Source: Pollenia angustigena (lineage: Eukaryota; Arthropoda; Insecta; Diptera; Polleniidae). Taken from it: DNA of 64,000 bases. The stretch is from assembly GCA_930367215.1 (NCBI GenBank), contig OV884056.1:199495310-199559309 (forward strand), given 5' to 3'. The notes beneath the pieces were generated by a model. The model worked only from the letters and a program-made list of their open reading frames with translations. It was not told where the DNA came from and searched no databases. Both the position numbers and the translations under genes were made by a program. This document shows, in pieces, positions 23,313 through 35,164 of this stretch (position 1 is its first letter; the number at the start of each line of letters is the position of its first letter).

Positions 23313-25560
23313 GCTGCACACATGAAAAAATATGGTGGCCACTTTTCACATACATTTCCAATTTAAGTTGTTTATAAAAAAAAAAAATCGCAATCAAGTC
23401 AAGTTGGCGTCATTATAATTCATGTATTTTGTGTAAATGTACCTACATTTATGCATATGGGTTGTGGTTAAAGCAACTTTACGATTATATGAAAGGAATA
23501 GCAAATCTTAGGTCTGGAACAAAATAAAGTAATTGTTGTAGTATTTGAAGCTGACGAATGCTCTGTAGCGCAACAAAATTTCGAATTTGTAGCTTTTGAC
23601 AGCTGGCAGCGCTATTGTTAACGTTGTACTACAGCGACTTTTCTGTTCCACACTTTATTGTTACCAATTTGGCTATCTCGTGCATTACAAAAATGCATAA
23701 CAGGTTGTTTGAACGTCATTGTTATTATCAATTTATTATTAAAAACGTTGTTGCGCTTTTATGCAGGTAACCACACTTGCGTACCTGCACATTAAGGCAG
23801 CTAAATACATTTAAGATAGCTGCATTTTTTATTTACCTGCACCAAAAATCGTGCAAAGGAGATTGTGCAGCTAAGTCAAAATTACTGTAACTCTTAAAAT
23901 CTGGCTATTTTCAGACACGTAGAGTGGGAGTCTAGCGATGTTTGCTCAACCAAAAACAAGCTATAAAAAATATTGTACAGAAAATCAATCAGTGAAACAC
24001 CCTCAAAACCCCCAAAATTTCCCGCTTAGAATTTGCTCAAACTAATCAGAATGGTAAACAGAAATTTGGATCGCTTCCGTATAAATTTTTAGATTTTTTA
24101 GCTCGCAGTTGTTATCAGACTATGGTAAGGTTTGTATCGCTTGTCCACCGATTTTTATAAGTCTTGGTACTTTCGAATGTAAAACCAACTAGTTTTATGT
24201 CTGAACTCTTTTTATGCTCCTAAAGCAATTACTTCTTCCCCTTTCTTTTCCTTTTACCTCATGGTCATTATGTACATTGAATGTAGATTTTATGTAAATT
24301 ATATTCGAAATAAAACATTTTTGTTGCATGCCTTAACATGATGCAACATGAAATATGGCACTTAACAAAAAACCAAAGTCAGTAATTAGTAAAAAGTTAT
24401 TATTTTAATTAAACAAAAAGTTTTTCGTTTTCATGCCAACAAATATAAAAATTTAATGGAAAGTAATAAAAATTTCAAATTGAATTTCTGGTTAAAAAAA
24501 AAAAATGTTTATCAAACGATGACTAATTTCTTTAATTAAAAATGCTGTAAATGTCAAATTAAACAATTCTAAGAATAAAGTTTTAAAATAAAAAACAAAC
24601 AATTAATTTTCCAACAACTACAATTTATAAATAAATCTTTAGAACTAAAAATAAAGTTATCCAAATATCATACAATGGCTTAAGTGTTTTTATAATTAAA
24701 TTTTTATGTTTTTTATTTATTTTTTTCTTTTTTGTTGCTTAAATTTAATTGAAAATTGTGCATAATAAATAAAGTCATTTAATAAATAAATTTGCTTATG
24801 TGTAAAAATATGAACTTTTTGTCTGCCCCCAAAAGTATGCACATGAGAGAGAAAAAGAGAGTTTTGTAGATATGAAACATAAATATGATTTAATTTATTA
24901 TTTATCTCCTGCCACTTAACAAATATTAAATTTTTGTTTATATAATACACACATATATAAATTTATATATAAGTTTATTTTTTTATAGATACCCTGTAGT
25001 TCTGATGATTTTCTTTAAAATAATAATTTCAGAAGCAACAAAAGCTGGAATTGGTTATGTTAACACTTCTTAAAGAACACAAAACTTTACTTCCAGAATG
25101 TCTTCTAGACACTAATATCAAAGAGTTGGAGGCTCGTCCGAAGTCTGTCGGGAAAGATCGCTGTATATAACGAGAAAAGCATACGATTCACCAGCAGTTC
25201 TGATGATTTTTTTTTTTTGAAAGATTGATTTTTTATCTGCTAAGTTAAAAAATTGGTTATAGTTCTATGCCCTGGTTGTTTTTATACTTGTGTATAGATC
25301 AGAGTGCAAACTGAATAGATCCAATTTTGCTTCATATTCATAAATTCATTGCTTTTGCATTGCTTTTAATCGACAGCAATAAAAATGTACATTGGTACAT
25401 TTAAGATAATTTCTTTTTTCTATTGGCTTTTGTAAATTACTTTTGTGATGCTTTTATAGATCAAGCAATGGAAAAAATGATCCTACATGAAAGAGCAAGA
25501 AAACTTTCACACCATTCGTTCAGTACTCGCTCCTTTTGGGACTGTTAGTTTACATTTGAA
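23313..25560. other. Non-coding, no element boundaries defined
   Basis: Contains TACCTGCACATT followed by GGCAGCT near 23783, directly repeated from 20177-20205, so sequences flanking the PIF/Harbinger-like element are duplicated at low identity. The remainder is AT-rich, with an isolated GC-richer phrase at 25110-25170 that I cannot assign. Confidence 0.4.
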
Positions 25561-25905
25561 TAAAGGCTCAGTTAGGCGAAAGTTGCTGTACCGTATCTGT
25601 ACTGTATCAATCAGCTGTTCGATTTTTGTTACATAAAAAGCAATACAAAAGCTAACCGAAATCTAATGTTCCGTGCTTGCAACATTCCATTATGAATAAA
25701 ATATAAGTTCATACCTTTGTTACGTGACATTTGTAAAACAGTTATGGGCGGCTTGTATGTTACTCTGAAAGCGGGTAGTTTTGCTTATTTTTTGTTGGTA
25801 CTTTTTTCAGTATATCTATGGAATTGCGACAAAACAACTTACAATACAAAATATTTCAATATAAACAAATAGACATATGCTTAGATGTATAAAATAAACA
25901 AATGC

Positions 25906-26961
25906 ATATCGTTAGCTTAAATGCAAAAAGGCGTAACAAAAAAAATTCAAAATCGTGTTTTTGATTGGTTACTATGAATGCCATTGAACTACATGTCTTG
26001 ACAATATTTACACTTCTGCAATCAAAAATTACAAAAAACAAAGGGACGTAACTACAAGAGAGTTAATTTTATAAATGCAAAATTACGTAATAATCCATTT
26101 TTCCCAGGGACCGGAAATAACAGTTATATTGGAATTTTAAAACAAAAAAAGCATATAGAAATAAATGTCGAAAAACTGATTCAAGTATACCATATTTTTC
26201 CTTATGCACTTGTCAATGATAAAATATATTGATTTTTATAATTTTGATTTTTATATTTTCGATCAAACTTAACAGTTATTTTTTGATTTTTATGTTTTTG
26301 AACAAAAATAACTGTTATTTTTTGATTTTTATTTTTTCGATCAAAAATAACAGTTATTTTTTGATTTTTATTTTTTTGAACAAAAATAACAGTTATTTTT
26401 TGATTTTTATTTTTTCGAGCAAAAATATATAACTTTTATTCTCTTTTATTCTCTAAATAAATGTACGTGATTTAATAATTTAGATGACTTTAAATTTTTA
26501 TTTTAGTGTGTAATTATCATAGGAATTCCTTATGCACATTAAAATAATTGTTAAAGTCATCTAAATTATTAAAATACGAACATTTATTTAGAGAATAACT
26601 TTTATTTTTGCTCGAAAAAATAAAAATCAAAAAATAACTGTTATTTTTGATCGAAAAAATAAAAATCAAAAAATAACTGTTATTTTTGTTCAAAAAAAAA
26701 AATCAAAAAATAACTGTTATTTTTGTTCAAAAAAATAAAAATCAAAAAATAACTGTTTTCATCTGACTTTTATGAAAAAAGGCATAACTGTTACGGTCCC
26801 TGATTTTTCCTCCTTTTAAAATTGTTTGAAGAATTCCATGGACGAGTTATCACTGCATGTTTTTTGACGAGTTTATAGTTTTCATTTTATAAAGTTTTTT
26901 ACTTCTCCTGTAAAATTATATTTTTGTTAGTTACGCCTTTTTGCATTTTAGATAACGATAT
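25906..26961. mobile_element. Inverted-repeat element inside the PIF/Harbinger-like copy
   Basis: The end sequence ATATCGTTAGCTTAAATGCA continues into AAAAGGCGTAAC and is matched by an inverted copy at 26930-26961. Superfamily unknown. The arms could instead be inner parts of the surrounding element. Confidence 0.55.
26105..26802. mobile_element. hAT MITE built from AACAGTTATTTTTTG foldback repeats
   Basis: Ends CAGGGACCGGAAATAACAGT and TAACTGTTACGGTCCCTG. Perfect 8-bp duplication ATTTTTCC (26097-26104, 26803-26810). Each arm is an array of about four 40-bp units, each centred on the palindrome AAATAACAGTTATTT, which also echoes the terminal sequence; the two arms are mutually inverted. The 67-residue frame at 26229 is a product of this repeat. 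Confidence 0.9.
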
Positions 26962-27323
26962 ACACATTCAATGGAAATGTGAAACATATAAAAGGCTTTA
27001 GATCGTATCAAACCCTGATTTGGTGTATGCACATTTACGATATATGTATATAAGTCTATAATATAAATATTAAATTATTAACGTTTTTTGCATACATAAA
27101 ATACTGTTTAAATGCTATTTTAATCACTTGGTACTTTTTCTGCACCATTTAACATTTTTGATTCCTATTACTTTGTGTATTGTTTTATGTATACCGTTGC
27201 TTTTTGTTTGTGTGTGGGAAAAATATATGACACGTTTTTAAATGCGCTATAAGTGCACCAAAGTGCTTACAGTACGGCGCGGTACATTACGGGTAAGGCA
27301 ACGTTCGCCTAACTGGACCTTAA

Positions 27324-27771
27324 GACATGCAATACATGCATTATTTTCGATACACTCCGATTTTTATTGCCAACATGAAGCTCTATTTTTGAGATTGTAT
27401 TCCATGGTATAAAACACAGCAATTCAACCGTCCTCTGGTATGGACGCAAAATAAAGCCAAGTTAAGATTTACTCCCGGCAAGAAAGCGAATGTAGTAAAA
27501 CAGTTCAAGAACTGTGAAGTCAGTTGCTATTAATATTGGTTTCTAATTTTTAGACATATGTAAAGCACAATTCTGAAATATGTTTTACTCTGGGCCCAGA
27601 ATATCAAAGATTCGGCACAGGGCTTTTACTTGTTATGGATTAATTTATATGTTTTGCCGATGTTTATTTTCAAACTAGCGTTTAATTTGTGAAATAGTTG
27701 ATGTGGAAATATAGTAATTTGACAATGAATGGAGACCAGCAAGACGATAGTTATAGGGGCGTATGAGATCG
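27324..27771. other. Spacer without recognised features
   Basis: Slightly less AT-rich than average, with a phrase TACTCCCGGCAAGAAAGCGA near 27468, but no frame or repeat that I can classify. Confidence 0.35.
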
Positions 27772-27885
27772 ATAACAAGCAGTGTTGCCAATTAAACATT
27801 TTTCATGCCATTTTTAAAGTCATTTGGCATGAAACTGATTTAGCATGTAGCATTTTTTCTAGCATTATTTAAAAATTCCTAGCAT

Positions 27886-29718
27886 CAAAAGATTTTGTTA
27901 TTCGTGCTTAATTCCCAGTTTTTATTATTGACAAAAACACTTGAAATTTATTGTTGATGGGATAAGCTATTCCTATGCATTTCACTGGTTGCTTAGGCCA
28001 GATCATCAGGAAACTTCATCCATAAAGGTTTTAGACAAACTAAAGATATTAAACCAAATAAAACTGTTAAACGTATAAGAATTATAGCAACAGTTCTACT
28101 TGTAACAATACCAAAGTTTAAACAAAACACATCAACAATAAACAACAGTGGGTTCATCTCATCTTACATTTCCCCACTACAATTAGTTGAAATTCTCTCA
28201 ACATTAATTGTAGTTGTATCAATAATAAAAACTGGGAATTAAGCACGAATAACAAAATCTTTTGAAATTAAAATTTTGTATTCCCAATAATTGAAATTAC
28301 TTTTTGATAATAAACAGGCAGTGCACGGCCTAAAAAACACTTAATTGACAACATCTTTTTAAGTTGTTGTTTTTTTCATTTTGTTTTTCTTAACCTACTT
28401 ACAACTACAATTAATGTTGAGAGAATTTCAACTAATTGTAGTGGGGAAATGTAAGATGAGATGAACCCACTGTTGTTTATTGTTGATGTGTTTTGTTTAA
28501 ACTTTGATATTGTTACAAGTAGAACTGTTGCTATAATTCTTATACGTTTAACAGTTTTATTTGGTTTAATATCTTTAGTTTGTCTAAAACCTTTATGGAT
28601 GAAGTTTCCTGATGATCTGGCCTAAGCAACCAGTGAAATGCATAGGAATAGCTTATCCCATCAACAATAAATTTCAAGTGTTTTTATCAATAATAAAAAC
28701 TGGGAATTAAGCCCGAATAACAAAATCTTTTGAAATTAAAATTTTGTATTCCCAATAATTGAAATTACTTTTTGATAATAAACAGGCAGTGCACGGCCTA
28801 AAAAACACTTAATTGACAACATCTTTTGTAAGTTGTTGTTTTTTTCATTTTGTTTTTCTTAACCTACTTACAACTACAATTAATGTTGAGAGAATTTCAA
28901 CTAATTGTAGTGGGGAAATGTAAGATGAGATGAACCCACTGTTGTTTATTGTTGATGTGTTTTGTTTAAACTTTGATATTGTTACAAGTAGAACTGTTGC
29001 TATAATTCTTATACGTTTAACAGTTTTATTTGGTTTAATATCTTTAGTTTGTCTAAAACCTTTATGGATGAAGTTTCCTGATGATCTGGCCTAAGCAACC
29101 AGTGAAATGCATAGGAATAGCTTATCCCATCAACAATAAATTTCAAGTGTTTTTATCAATAATAAAAACTGGGAATTAAGCACGAATAACAAAATCTTTT
29201 GAAATTAAAATTTTGTATTCCCAATAATTGAAATTACTTTTTGATAATAAACAGGCAGTGCACGGCCTAAAAAACACTTAATTGACAACATCTTTTGTAA
29301 GTTGTTGTTTTTTTTTTTCATTTTGTTTTTCTTAACCTACTTACAACTACAATTAATGTTGAGAGAATTTCAACTAATTGTAGTGGGGAAATGTAAGATG
29401 AGATGAACCCACTGTTGTTTATTGTTGATGTGTTTTGTTTAAACTTTGATATTGTTACAAGTAGAACTGTGGCTATAATTCTTATACGTTTAACAGTTTT
29501 ATTTGGTTTAATATCTTTAGTTTGTCTAAAACCTTTATGGATGAAGTTTCCTGATGATCTGGCCTAAGCAACCAGTGAAATGCATAGGAATAGCTTATCC
29601 CATCAACAATAAATTTCAAGTGTTTTTATCAATAATAAAAACTGGGAATTAAGCACGAATAACAAAATCTTTTGAAATTAAAATTTTGTATTCCCAATAA
29701 TTGAAATTACTTTTTGAT
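27886..29718. mobile_element. Foldback-type element with tandem ~470-bp array
   Basis: Inserted in the hAT element, flanked by AATTCCTAGC on both sides (10-bp duplication, up to 12 bases shared). It has an inverted half-copy arm (27886-28218), then three head-to-tail units (28219-28686, 28687-29155, 29156-29628) and a partial unit (29629-29718). A 9-10-bp duplication plus long arms with internal repeats recalls Foldback or Mutator-like elements. Fragments of the family are at 10684-10830, 53165-53590 and 58320-58775. Non-coding. Confidence 0.8.
28219..29718. repeat. Tandem array of about 470-bp units (3.2 copies)
   Basis: Each unit begins TCAATAATAAAAACTGGGAA and differs from the others at only a few positions, mainly in the length of a poly(T) tract (units of 468, 469 and 473 bp) and GCCCGAAT against GCACGAAT. 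The high identity implies recent amplification or conversion. Confidence 0.95.
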
Positions 29719-29911
29719 AATTCCTAGCATTTTTAAGTTCTTGTGCTAGTTTTAATATTTTCCATTTTTATAATGTTTAATACAAATATAAAAGAAAAAA
29801 AACGGACGATTCTAACATTGAATAAGATATAAAAAATGCAACAATGTAAATGCTCATTAATGTTTCACTGAAATACAAATCAAAAAAGAAAAAGTTTTAA
29901 AATATTAGAAA

Positions 29912-30075
29912 AAACCTATTCACAAAAGTTTCGTAAAGACAAGTACCTAAAGTTAAAGGAATGGGTGAAAGAAACAGATGACTTAGAAAAAAAAACCTTT
30001 TGCAATTACTGCAAATGCGATATTGTCTAAAATTAAAAAAGCACAAAAGTGCTACGGGCATAAATAAAAACAATC
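29912..30075 (+). pseudogene. BED-type zinc finger remnant of a hAT transposase
   Basis: The plus-strand reading gives YSQKFRKDKYLKLKEWV, then DLEKKTFCNYCKCDI, and after a stop/frameshift KIKKAQKCYGHK-like sequence. The order (Tyr-x-Gln-Lys-Phe, Trp, C-x2-C, Lys-rich helix, His) is that of the BED finger at the N-terminus of hAT transposases, which binds element ends. The RNase H-like catalytic core is absent. The remnant lies between the foldback insertion and the right end of the hAT element. Confidence 0.6.
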
Positions 30076-30347
30076 TTATCTCTAAAGAATTCGCTACAAA
30101 GTACAGCAGAGGCTACACCAAGGTTATGTGCTGTGCATAGTTCGATTGCACCTGCCAAATATCTTACAAGCCTTTATTAAACGCAATTTAAAATTTATTG
30201 GCCCTAACTTCAATGAGATCTTTCTATATTTTTCATAATAATTTTTTATTAGCATTTATTCTAGGATTTGTTTAGCATTTTTTAGCATTTTCTCTAACAA
30301 AATCTAGCAGTTTAACCTCAATAAGTTTTGGCAACACTGATGACAAG

Positions 30348-31613
30348 TGACGATCAAGTTGACGATCGATATCATGTGGCAGGCTCTTAATTAATAAATA
30401 TTTAAAAATTATAATACACATTTTTTAGAAAATTTTTATTTGAAAATTTTAATAATTGTATCGACATGAAATTTCGAAGAAAATTGTGCAGATAATGGGG
30501 TTGCCCCGAAATCTTGAATTCTGGGTAGATACTAATATAATGAAATCATAGCATTCCTAAAGCAAAGGTCTTTGACTTTAATACCACTTCTAACATTAAA
30601 CAGCATTACGATTTGCGAAGCAGTATAATTAGTTTTATTTTGTGATATTAAGACCATGTAAAATCTCACTAACTGTTCACTAAAGTAGTGGTTATGATTA
30701 TTTGTTCAATTATATAATAAGTGTGACCGTATTTAGCTTCAGAAATAATCGTTAGTACCAACAAACTCATGTTCCCTTTCATTAATTACATCAGGCGATG
30801 TATACAATTCAAATGATCATGAACGAAATACGCTATCTTATTTCTATTAACCTGAAAAATAATAGGTTCATAAAATTTCAGCGCTGCAGGGTATATGTAT
30901 ATATTTATTTTTTGTAAGCCCTATGCTACATATTGTTTCTTATTTATTGTTATTTTTTTAATTTTTATATGTAGAAAACCAACAACACAGTTGTCATTGA
31001 GTAGCAGTATCAAAAGCAGATGCAATTTCAATTGAGAAAAAAAAATTTAACAGACACAGATTTCATACCACTTGATATATTGAATTAATTTTTCGCCTTT
31101 TAAATAAATGACAAAAAACTTAACAAATTTATTTTATTGGCTATAAAACATTTGTGTTTTTTTTGTTTTAAGAGATAAACAAGAAAGTTTAAGATCTTTT
31201 TTAAACAATTTGTGGTTGTTAACAATCAAATAAGTGAGTTAAAGAAAAAAATTTGTTTTGTCCACAAACAATTAGGTTAATGTAGTTTAAAATTTATTTC
31301 AAATTTGAATATTAAAATATCCAATTTTCGACTATTTTTTAAGTATGTATTTGTGGCCGTATTAAGGCAGTGTTATCTTTCTAGGCGCTTAAAATTGTTG
31401 GTTTGTTTGCTTATGCAAACTCCAAAACGCATTATTTAAATGCCGTTTCTGCGGCAGTCAGAAAATAAAAAATTTAGGGACCTGATAGGTGTACAGATAC
31501 CAAAACCTAAATTTAATGTCGAAAACCATCAAAAGAGATTACATCGTTACGTTATAAATGTCATAATATTCCACTTGAAGCCGATGTGAAAATATTTAAA
31601 ATAATTAAAAACA
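30348..31613. other. AT-rich stretch without genes
   Basis: No frames or bounded repeats. A motif AACCTGAAAAATAATAGGTT (30850) forms a small hairpin. Nothing else stands out. Confidence 0.4.
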
Positions 31614-32210
31614 TGTAAGAAAGTATAGTCGGTAAAGCCCGACCATATTTTACCCTACACAACAATATATAAAAAGAATTTCTGTTAATGTACCCTATTA
31701 AAGACCCATGGGCAATCTTAGACCCACCTACAATTATGGTTTAAAGTTAATATTCATGTAAAAGTTCTTTGTGACGAATGTAAGATATCTTCGGAGGGAC
31801 AGAAATTTAAACAAATGCACAGCTAATGTGTTGATATCAATATGGATCTATCCATGTTTTAAATTTCATTAAAATCGGTTTGATAGTTTCTTAGAGGCAG
31901 AAACTGCACTCTTTCTCCCGTGATCCTAGTTTTTATAAAATGCATAGATAATGTTTCCATATAAATATGGATCTATCTATGTTTCAAATTTCATTAAAAT
32001 TGGTTTGAAAATGGGCACAAAGACCCTCTTCCGGAAAGCAGCTTGAAGGGGGGCTACATAAAATTATGAACCAATAGGCTTGATCCTTGTACCAATTAGA
32101 ACATATGTACCAGATTGCATTAAATTATCTTAAAAATCGCGATCTGTACTTTGCGCACAAGGTTACACGGGCAGCCAGCCGAACGGACATCGGTTTTATA
32201 AACATCAGCA
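31614..32210 (+). repeat. Dispersed fly repeat (AGTATAGTCGGTAAAGCCCG... )
   Basis: Starts AGAAAGTATAGTCGGTAAAG followed by CCCGACCATATTTTACCCTA and ends with a tail GCAGCCAGCCGAACGGACAT. A second copy lies at 63191-63630 with the same order of blocks (AGTATAGT...AAGCCCGA, later TCCGGAAAG, GCGCACAAG and AGCCAGCCGGA). Within it, two related 100-bp blocks (ATGGATCTATCCATGTTTTA and ATGGATCTATCTATGTTTCA) form an internal duplication. Non-coding; superfamily not assigned. Confidence 0.7.
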
Positions 32211-32281
32211 AAAATGCATAATATAATCTCCACTATAGTGATGTTGGAATAAACATTTATCAAAACAAAAAATGCTTTATT

Positions 32282-32745
32282 AGGTATTAGGGTAGGTTAG
32301 GTTAAATGGGTAGCCGTCACGACGACGACTCACTTGGGTCCTTATAGCGGTCCCTTTGTGATACCTCTAGCCAGTGACAAGAGTCAGCCAGTATCCACCA
32401 GACTATTCCCCAGAGGTCACTGCAGTCTCGAACCAGCCCGATTCCCTGCAGAACAAATCGTCCAGACATGGCAATTCCGGTCTCCCAAAATGCCTAAACC
32501 TAATGGCCCCCAGACCGGGGCATTGGCAGAGAAAGTGAAACACCGTCTCCTCCTCCTCCTCATCATGACAACTCATACAGTAGTCATTATTCGCAAGACC
32601 CATCCTCCTAGCATGAGTCCCTATCACCCAGTGTCCCGTGATAACCGATATTACTGTCCTTATTCGGTCCCTGCCGAGACCGAGTAGTACGCGCATTCTC
32701 GCCGCGTCATAGCCAGGCCATAGAGTCCTGGCCATCATTTACTTT
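32282..32745 (-). pseudogene. 5'-truncated I/LOA-type LINE, C-terminal ORF2 fragment
   Basis: The minus-strand frame (32403-32738, 111 residues, open) reads LLGLGRDRIRTVISVITGHW, GTHARRMGL, then CMSCHDEEEEETVFHFLCQC and WFETAVTSGE before the stop. This is the region after RNase H in I/LOA-clade non-LTR retrotransposons, including their C-x2-C...H-x-C zinc-binding motif. The presumed 3' untranslated region continues to about 32282. GC content (over 50%) contrasts with the roughly 30% around it. The upstream reverse transcriptase and endonuclease are missing, as usual for 5'-truncated LINE insertions. A more decayed relative, inserted in the opposite orientation, is at 35165-35998. Confidence 0.8.
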
Positions 32746-33201
32746 CTCCCGATATGAAACATGACTGTGAGAGATTAAGTTTAGCTTTAGAATTAACCCT
32801 TACTTTAAGTCAATTTCAACCTTCTGTGCGCCGTTTTATGTTATAAATGTTAAAAACTTTTCGAGCAGCAAATATTCCGTATAAAGGACCGGAGATAATT
32901 GACGTAATAATTACCAACGGAACTTCATGCATCAGGCTTCTGTTCCAAAAAAAAGTACTGTAATTGTATTATTAAGTTGAATTGTAGCCAACTTTTAATT
33001 TAAATATCCAATTAACTTAAATTAAAAACTCATGTATCAATTTACTTGCTGAAACAACTGACTTGAGGCTTAAAAATAATGAGAATAATTAAATTTATAT
33101 CCTTAAAGAAAGTAATTGTTAAAGCAAATATATTTATGACTGGCATACAAATAAAAAAAAAAATTCTGGCAACTTGTAGTATTAAAGACAAACAAATAAG
33201 A
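32746..33201. other. Spacer without recognised features
   Basis: AT-rich; no frame or repeat classified. Confidence 0.35.
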
Positions 33202-33209
33202 GAGTAGAT

Positions 33210-34069
33210 TAGGGTTTCTAATTTCCCGGACTTTTTTATATTCCCGGGAAACGAAACAAAAAAATCTTATTCCCGGGAATCCCTAGATTCTTTGAATAAA
33301 ACAATGATTTTATTAAATGAGTTCAAGACAAAAGTTTTTACTTTTTTAAGTCCAAAAAAATTAGCTTTGTTAATTCCAAAGTAAACAAAAAAAAAACCAA
33401 ATAAATTGTTACATTCATATGTACATGCATATTTACATAAACATATATGTATGCATATATTTTTAATTTTTTTGAGATCACGAATAATTAAAACTTATTA
33501 ATATTTAGTAGTTATTATTAGTAGCAACTTGGTTAAATTAATTTGCTTTTAAGCAAAAAATTTTAAGTATTATTAAAAAAATTAAAAGCTCATCAGAGAT
33601 TCTATTTCTAATCCTTGTTGATATGTACATATATTGCCTGCTACCGAAAACGTGCTCTCGCTTTCTACAGACGTTGGTGTTATAGCAAGAAGCAAAAATT
33701 ATAAATTTGTTGGCCTGTTACCCGTGACTTCATAGACGTCAAATTCTTTTTTTAAGATATTTTCAGGCTTTTGTATTTTCTTTATATTTATTTTTTTTAG
33801 AATTTGTAGATGGTATATCATCTGGTGTTGGTGATGGTGTTCCGTCTACATTTTCATTTCCTACTTCAAGAAGCTTTTTAGACATTTCATCAGCAATTAA
33901 AAAGACCGTTGATTTATTGACGTAGGAAGAGTAGTTCAATTTGTAGGTAGTTTTAGTTATTTTAGTAAAGAATATTTTTTATTGCTCGTTTTAGATTTAA
34001 ACGATGCTAACAGAAAAAATTTCCCGGGATTAATTTAAAAAAATATCCCGGGATTCCCGGGAAACTCTA
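33210..34069 (-). mobile_element. hAT transposon with CCCGGG-rich ends and transposase remnant
   Basis: Ends TAGGGTTTCTAATTTCCCGG and CCCGGGAAACTCTA, with the perfect 8-bp duplication GAGTAGAT (33202-33209, 34070-34077). The subterminal regions contain repeated TTCCCGGG(A). The interior, on the minus strand, keeps the C-terminal end of a hAT transposase. Confidence 0.9.
33560..33990 (-). pseudogene. hAT transposase C-terminal (dimerisation) remnant
   Basis: The minus strand reads a Ser/Pro-rich linker (SKKLLEVGNENVDGTPSPT), then KKEFDVYEVTGNRPTNL, a stop, and TPTSVESESTFSVAGNIC followed in another frame by RIRNRISDELL. P-T-S-V-E-S-E-x-x-F-S-x-A-G is the hallmark of the hAT C-terminal domain that dimerises the enzyme. 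At least one stop and one frameshift are visible, and the BED finger and catalytic residues are deleted. Not functional. Confidence 0.8.
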
Positions 34070-34077
34070 GAGTAGAT

Positions 34078-35164
34078 ACAATCGTATGATACGCTACACT
34101 ACTTGCAAGTATAAACAAAATGACTATCAAGAGAGAAAGTTTTTAATGACTTATTTTTTCAGAAATGTAAAATTTTATTGTGATATCAATATCGAAACAC
34201 ATTTTTCAAAATCGACTTGCAGAAGTTGATCCTATATTGAGACCTTTCGGGAAAAAAATTTTGTATTAGGATTATGCACATAGCAACATTTGTATGATAT
34301 TTTTTCGAATCAGAGCATACCTTTAGTGTAAGTATGTATAAAAAGTCATTGTGGAAAATTTTAACTCGATACCAACCCTGCGATAAATTTGTATTAAATG
34401 TTCTTAAAGCACTTATCCCTTGACCAGTGAACACAATGTTATAATAAAAAGGTATGAATTTTGATTAGTGAAAACAAGTCATTTCACTTAACTGGTGATA
34501 AAGTGTTTTCAGTGCAGTTACTGCAGAGGAAAGGTGATTGACACAAAACTAGTTATGTGACTGGATTTTGTGCGGACTGCTTGTATCTGTTTATATTCCT
34601 TTATATGAAGGAGATCTTTCATATTAATATAGTTCACTCGGGACAATATCTACCGCAGGCATTATTTTAATCAAAATTTAATGTGTCCATTTTGGTTATT
34701 TCAGTGAGTTTGATTTTAGTTCCCTTTCCCCTAAGGTGCTTTTTTACGAAAATTATGGCAACAGTGATTTTTGGGCTTGGTTTCTGTATGGAGCCTATGC
34801 TTAAATACAACACGATTCAAAATAAGGCCGGATTCTTGAGATGTGTATTAAGTTTAAACTTAGTTTAACGTAGTCTGAAGCTCGGATTTAAACCTAGTTT
34901 AACTGAGATCTCATTAACCCAGCCTAAATCGGTCACATATTTGACGATTTGAATTTTTTACACCGACCTTTTTTACTTCCGTGGAAAGCTGTAAACAATT
35001 TTAATTCCATTGGATTCCAGGAATTTCTGATTTAAAGAAAATTACACAAAATATTATTTTTTCAATAAATGCTACAAAATTCTGAAAGTTATTCGAATTT
35101 AAAACATTTTTAATTTCATGATTTAAACTTTTGGCCATGCCAGGGACATATGCAATTTACGATT
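34078..35164. other. Non-coding spacer
   Basis: AT-rich. AAACTTAGTTTAA and AAACCTAGTTTAA (34855-34905) are a near-direct repeat of unknown origin. No supported gene. Confidence 0.35.

Larger units (their letters stand above)
25564..27320. mobile_element. PIF/Harbinger-like element with TAA duplication
   Basis: Left end AGGCTCAGTTAGGCGAAAGT, right end ACGTTCGCCTAACTGGACCT, TAA on both sides (25561-25563, 27321-27323). The second subterminal block (GTACCGTATCTGTACTGT against ACAGTACGGCGCGGTAC) is also inverted. It contains an inner inverted-repeat element (25906-26961), which itself contains a hAT MITE (26105-26802), giving three nested layers. No transposase is seen. Confidence 0.7.
27780..30339 (+). 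mobile_element. hAT transposon with BED-finger remnant
   Basis: Ends CAGTGTTGCCAATTAAACAT and AAGTTTTGGCAACACTG. The 8-bp flanks ATAACAAG and ATGACAAG match at 7 of 8. It carries a decayed BED zinc finger near its right side and is interrupted at 27886-29718 by a foldback element. TIRs shared with the MITE at 43662-44453 (CAGTGTTGCCA) suggest the two belong to one family. Confidence 0.8.

Noticed and set aside
26229..26432. 67-residue frame rich in FLIFIFS repeats
   Set aside because: It is the translation of the tandem AACAGTTATTTTTTGATTTT units in a hAT MITE, not a membrane protein.
28219..29718. CRISPR array
   Set aside because: Units are about 470 bp, nearly identical throughout and without variable spacers; the context is a eukaryotic transposon.
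32334..32687. 117-residue plus-strand frame in GC-rich DNA
   Set aside because: Antisense to the LINE ORF2 end, which has the C-x2-C zinc motif on the minus strand.
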